From the NCBI GenBank assembly GCA_964582415.1, contig CAZOSF010000053.1:1-16641 (forward strand): a DNA stretch of 16,641 nucleotides, in the 5' to 3' direction. Below, piece by piece: positions 13,682-16,641 of the stretch; positions within the stretch are counted from its first letter, which is position 1; each line of letters begins with the position of its first letter. The translations under genes and the position numbers were made by a program. Origin of the DNA: CAZOSF01 sp964582415. Its GTDB lineage: Bacteria; Bacteroidota; Bacteroidia; Flavobacteriales; Flavobacteriaceae. Under the pieces are notes generated by a model that made no database searches, was not told where the DNA came from, and saw only the letters and a list, made by a program, of their open reading frames with translations.

Positions 13682-14545
13682 ATGCAACGGGTGAAACTAA
13701 TAGAATGTCCCAGAGATGCCATGCAGGGTATTAAGGATTGGATTCCAACTGAAAAAAAAGTCCAGTATATTCAGTCCTTATTGCGTTGCGGTTTCGATAC
13801 TATCGATTTTGGAAGTTTTGTTTCTCCCAAAGCAATTCCGCAGATGCAGGATACGGCGGAAGTGCTCAATGCACTGGACCTATCCAATTCAAGGAGTAAA
13901 TTATTAGCCATTGTAGCCAATGTTCGTGGGGCTGAAGACGCTGTGGCCTTCGATGAAATTACCTATTTGGGGTATCCGTTTTCTATCTCGGAGAATTTTC
14001 AAATGAGAAATACCCACAAAACGATCGACCAGTCGATCGAAGTGCTGCAATCGATTTTGGATTTGGCTGTGGCAAAAAATAAGGAAGTGGTAACCTATCT
14101 TTCTATGGGATTTGGAAATCCGTATGGAGACCCATGGAATGTAGAAATTGTTGGAAGATGGGCCGAACGCTTGGCGGAAATGGGGGTAAAGATTTTATCG
14201 TTAAGTGATACGGTAGGTTCTTCTACACCGGAAGTGATTTCCTATCTTTTCGAAAACCTGATTCCAAAATACCCAAATATCGAATTTGGGGCTCATTTGC
14301 ATACTACACCTACCACCTGGTTCGAAAAAGTGGATGCCGCTTATCGCTCTGGGTGTAGAAGATTTGACGGTGCAATGCAAGGTTTTGGCGGGTGCCCTAT
14401 GGCAAAGGATGAATTAACAGGGAACATGCCTACCGAAAAATTATTGAGCTATTTCACGACGCACAAAGTAACTACCGATATTCAGCCCATGGCTTTTGAA
14501 AGTGCCCACAATGAGGCGTCTAAAATATTTTTAAATTATCACTAA
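13682..14545 (+). CDS. Hydroxymethylglutaryl-CoA lyase family protein (DRE-TIM metallolyase)
   Basis: A 287-residue TIM-barrel enzyme of the HMGL-like family. The expected reaction is cleavage of HMG-CoA to acetoacetate and acetyl-CoA, the last step of leucine degradation. Compared with human HMG-CoA lyase it keeps the R11-D12 pair in ECPRDAMQG, SFVSPKAIPQM (45-55), D176 in SLSDTVG, metal ligands H205 and H207 in GAHLH, and catalytic C238 in GFGGCPMA, with N248 soon after. Two positions differ: the Glu of the human ETTSFVSPK block is Asp here (D42), and the Asp after the second metal His (HDTYG) is Thr (T208, in HLHTTP). These look like traits of a flavobacterial subgroup, so the substrate could be HMG-CoA or a related acyl-CoA. 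The start is the first ATG before the conserved ECPRD. The nucleotidase-like gene follows after one base. Confidence 0.75.
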   Translation: MQRVKLIECPRDAMQGIKDWIPTEKKVQYIQSLLRCGFDTIDFGSFVSPKAIPQMQDTAEVLNALDLSNSRSKLLAIVANVRGAEDAVAFDEITYLGYPFSISENFQMRNTHKTIDQSIEVLQSILDLAVAKNKEVVTYLSMGFGNPYGDPWNVEIVGRWAERLAEMGVKILSLSDTVGSSTPEVISYLFENLIPKYPNIEFGAHLHTTPTTWFEKVDAAYRSGCRRFDGAMQGFGGCPMAKDELTGNMPTEKLLSYFTTHKVTTDIQPMAFESAHNEASKIFLNYH

Positions 14546-14546
14546 T

Positions 14547-16088
14547 ATGAAAAAATATTGGTTCTATACCATAATGGTACTGTTCTTATTCGGCTGTCGT
14601 TCCACGAAGCAAACCGAGGATAAGGTAAAGGATGATGGGAAGATTCAATTCACCTTTGTACAGTTGAACGACGTCTACGAAATAGCTCCTCTAGGAGGGG
14701 GTAAATATGGCGGACTCGCAAGGGTAGCACATGTGGTAGATTCCCTGAAGCAAGTGAACCCCAACACCTATCTGGTACATGCTGGGGATTTTTTAAATCC
14801 TTCCTTATTGGGAACATTGAAGTATCAAGGGGAACGAATTCGAGGTCGTCAAATGGTAGAAGTAATGAATGCCATGAACTTTGAGTTGGTGACTTTTGGA
14901 AATCATGAATTCGATATTGGTCGGGAGGCCCTTCAAAAACGAATCAACGAATCCAACTTTTCTTGGACCTCCGCCAATGTTTATGAACAATTGGAAGATG
15001 GGCCTCGATCCTTCCATTTTTTTACACCGGAAGGGGATGCAATTCCAATTCCAGAGACGTATTCCATCTTTATGAAGGATAGCGACGGTACTCAAGCGGA
15101 GGTAGGGATATTCAGCGTTACCCTCGATTCAAACCCTCAAGATTTTGTGTATTATTCCGATGTTCAATTGGAAGCCAGAACGGCGGTTACTTCCCTTGAA
15201 ATGCAGCAGGTGGACCTAATTGTCGGACTTACCCATGTTACTATTAAGCAGGATGTTGAAATGGCTAAGGCTTTACCTCAGATTTCTTTTATAATGGGAG
15301 GACATGAACACAATCATATGTTGGTGGATTCCGGGAATGCCAAGATTGCCAAAGCCGATGCCAATGCCACCACCATCTATATTCATAATTTCGAATTCAA
15401 TAAGAAAACACAGGACTTAAAAATTAAGTCGGTTCTTTTCCCCATAACGGATAAGATAAATGATGATCCGGAAGTGAAGGCCATTGTGGATAAGTGGGAA
15501 ACTATTTTGACTACCCAGGTAAAAGAGGTTACCGATAATCCAGAGGAGGTCATCTATTTTGCAGAACCGGCTTTGGATGGTACCGATGCGGCCAACCGTT
15601 CTTCACAAACCAATCTGGGACAAATCGTGACCAAAGCAATGATGGTTGCCTTTGACGCACCCGTGGATGCTGCCCTAGTTAATGGTGGGTCCTTCCGACT
15701 GGATGATATGCTTCAGGAAGAAATTACGCAGATGGATATTTTCAGGGTGTTACCTTTTGGTGGAGGACTTTTACGCGTAGAGCTAAAAGGAGATCTTCTT
15801 AAAGAAGTATTGGATTATGGAGAAAGTAAAAAGGGAAATGGCGCCTATTTGCATCGCCAAAGCATCACCAAAGATGCCGAGGGCCAGTGGCTTATTGGTG
15901 GCAATACAATTGAAGATGAAAAAACATACACCATTGCCTTTAGTGATTTTTTACTGAAAGGATTAGACATTCCGTTTTTAAAACCGTCTAATAAAGGTGT
16001 ATTGTCGGTTCAAGAACCTAAAGATCACGAACCTGCAAAGGATATTAGAAAAGCAATTATTCTCTATTTAAAATCACTTAACCAATGA
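14547..16088 (+). CDS. 5'-nucleotidase family metallophosphatase lipoprotein
   Basis: A 513-residue lipoprotein with lipobox LFGC (lipidated C17). Residues about 33-300 are a calcineurin-type metallophosphatase domain: QLNDVYEI (39-46), HAGDFLNPS with D81, GNHEFDIG with N119 and H120, GLTHV with H230, and GGHEHNH with H253 and H255. Residues about 328-490 are the 5'-nucleotidase C-terminal substrate domain (NRSSQTNLGQIVTKAM, ALVNGGSFR, LPFGGGLLRVELKG). The first metal motif, usually D-x-H, is D42-V-Y44, with Tyr for His. This change is known in a subgroup of the family (around Drosophila CG11883), so it is a subgroup trait rather than decay. It probably releases phosphate from nucleotides or similar compounds in the periplasm or at the cell surface. 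It begins one base after the HMGL-like stop and overlaps the next gene by four bases. Confidence 0.88.
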   Translation: MKKYWFYTIMVLFLFGCRSTKQTEDKVKDDGKIQFTFVQLNDVYEIAPLGGGKYGGLARVAHVVDSLKQVNPNTYLVHAGDFLNPSLLGTLKYQGERIRGRQMVEVMNAMNFELVTFGNHEFDIGREALQKRINESNFSWTSANVYEQLEDGPRSFHFFTPEGDAIPIPETYSIFMKDSDGTQAEVGIFSVTLDSNPQDFVYYSDVQLEARTAVTSLEMQQVDLIVGLTHVTIKQDVEMAKALPQISFIMGGHEHNHMLVDSGNAKIAKADANATTIYIHNFEFNKKTQDLKIKSVLFPITDKINDDPEVKAIVDKWETILTTQVKEVTDNPEEVIYFAEPALDGTDAANRSSQTNLGQIVTKAMMVAFDAPVDAALVNGGSFRLDDMLQEEITQMDIFRVLPFGGGLLRVELKGDLLKEVLDYGESKKGNGAYLHRQSITKDAEGQWLIGGNTIEDEKTYTIAFSDFLLKGLDIPFLKPSNKGVLSVQEPKDHEPAKDIRKAIILYLKSLNQ

Positions 16089-16576
16089 AGAAAATTCTAA
16101 AATATGTATTGATGGTGGCCTTAGTAGCCCTAGTTGTTATGCAATTCATCCGACCTGAAAAGAATTTGGGCGGTTATGAAAGCGTAGCGGCATTCGAGAG
16201 TGAAACAAAACCTGGAGAAGCCGTAGCCGCGATTTTGAAAGAAAGCTGTTATGACTGCCACAGTAATCAGACTGTGTATCCTTGGTACGCGGAGGTGGCG
16301 CCAGTTTCCTACTGGTTGGCAGATCATGTAAAAGATGGGAAGAAGCATTTCAATGCCTCCGATTGGGCGAGTTATTCTGTAAAGAAAAAGGACCATAAAA
16401 TGGAGGAACTCATTGAAGAGGTAGAGGAAGGAGAAATGCCATTGGAATCCTACACTTGGACCCATGGCGGACTCTCGGATGACCAAAAAGAACTCGTCAT
16501 TCAATGGGCACAATTGGTGCGTCTATCCTATAGGGATGCTTTGGAGGTTTCCCATAGTGAATCCCATGAAGATTAA
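16085..16576 (+). CDS. Membrane-anchored haem-binding domain protein (single CxxCH)
   Basis: A 163-residue protein with an N-terminal membrane anchor (about 4-21, positively charged MKKILK before it) and a periplasmic domain of the haem-binding type (Haem_bd, PF14376). The haem-attachment motif is C55-Y-D-C58-H59, followed by SNQTVYPWYAEVAPVSYWLADHV. M118, in EGEMPLESYTWTH, is a candidate second axial ligand. The tail (151-163) is rich in His, Ser and Glu. It probably carries one covalently bound c-type haem and transfers electrons or senses redox state; partners are unknown. Its ATG overlaps the stop of the nucleotidase-like gene (ATGA, 16085-16088), a strong sign of co-translation. A terminator follows 11 bases after the stop. 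Confidence 0.88.
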   Translation: MKKILKYVLMVALVALVVMQFIRPEKNLGGYESVAAFESETKPGEAVAAILKESCYDCHSNQTVYPWYAEVAPVSYWLADHVKDGKKHFNASDWASYSVKKKDHKMEELIEEVEEGEMPLESYTWTHGGLSDDQKELVIQWAQLVRLSYRDALEVSHSESHED

Positions 16577-16587
16577 ATTTTCCCATT

Positions 16588-16616
16588 AAAAAAGCAGGCT
16601 CTGTGCCTGCTTTTTT
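16588..16616 (+). terminator. Intrinsic terminator closing the pyrD-to-haem-protein block
   Basis: GCAGGC (16594-16599) and GCCTGC (16605-16610) pair around TCTGT, extended by six A (16588-16593) opposite six T (16611-16616). It begins 11 bases after the last stop codon. The A-run means it could also work for a transcript coming from the right, outside the window. Confidence 0.93.
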
Positions 16617-16641
16617 ATTTTTATGTTTATCGTTTAAAAGG

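Noticed and set aside
14585..14680. Loss of function of the nucleotidase because of D-x-Y instead of D-x-H
   Set aside because: All other metal and active-site residues are present and the same change is known in a living subgroup of the family, so decay is not supported.
16130..16513. Open frame of 127 codons on the minus strand opposite the haem-binding gene
   Set aside because: The plus strand encodes a clear CxxCH haem-binding domain with a co-translated start; the minus frame has no recognisable feature.
1..16641. Mobile element, prophage, defence island or CRISPR
   Set aside because: No transposase, integrase, phage or nuclease gene, no repeat-spacer array and no terminal inverted or flanking direct repeats were found. 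Genes are housekeeping or common flavobacterial families.

Overview
The window reads as ordinary chromosome of a flavobacterium (Bacteroidota, probably a marine member of the Flavobacteriaceae). The evidence is: promoters of the Bacteroidota type (TAnnTTTG boxes near -7, three of them exact ahead of the genes for the SulP transporter, leucine dehydrogenase and PyrD, and another ahead of nusB); few Shine-Dalgarno sites; the Bacteroidota-type long NusB; a PUR-alpha-like DUF3276 protein; a DUF1573 lipoprotein next to YajC; and a haem-binding-domain protein with one CxxCH. I see no tRNA, rRNA, CRISPR array, transposase, integrase, phage gene or toxin-antitoxin pair. All genes look intact.

Layout. 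Positions 1-73 hold an intergenic palindrome and a 7-bp tandem repeat. A peroxiredoxin/thioredoxin-like protein (74-628, minus) diverges from a small conserved Bacteroidota protein (740-1057, plus). The latter converges, with one base between the stop codons, on a SulP anion transporter (1059-2675, minus). Upstream of that lies a secreted M14 zinc peptidase with a C-terminal amidotransferase-like domain (2744-5263, minus). A terminator separates it from the DUF3276 gene (5339-5713, minus), which sits downstream of an ABC exporter half-transporter (5782-7533, minus). Leucine dehydrogenase (7635-8732, plus) is divergent from the exporter. It is followed by nusB, a DUF1573 lipoprotein and yajC (8810-10597, plus), closed by a bidirectional terminator shared with pepT (10666-11901, minus). 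A last plus-strand block runs from a good promoter at about 11965 to a terminator at 16616: pyrD, a LysE-family exporter, an HMG-CoA-lyase-like enzyme, a 5'-nucleotidase-like lipoprotein and a membrane-anchored haem-binding protein.

How the genes fit together. Most are housekeeping: pyrimidine synthesis (PyrD), transcription antitermination (NusB), protein export (YajC), peptide use (M14 peptidase, PepT) and amino-acid catabolism or export (leucine dehydrogenase, the HMG-CoA-lyase-like enzyme, LysE). Leucine dehydrogenase and HMG-CoA lyase are the first and last dedicated steps of leucine breakdown, but they are in separate transcription units here.

I do not see a convincing new multi-gene system. 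The observations most worth a second look are small: a perfect 11-bp inverted repeat directly after the nusB -7 box, followed by a boxA-like stretch running into the nusB start codon (possible autoregulation); an ABC half-transporter with Asp at the catalytic-Glu position and no partner gene; and variant active-site residues in the HMG-CoA-lyase-like and nucleotidase-like proteins.
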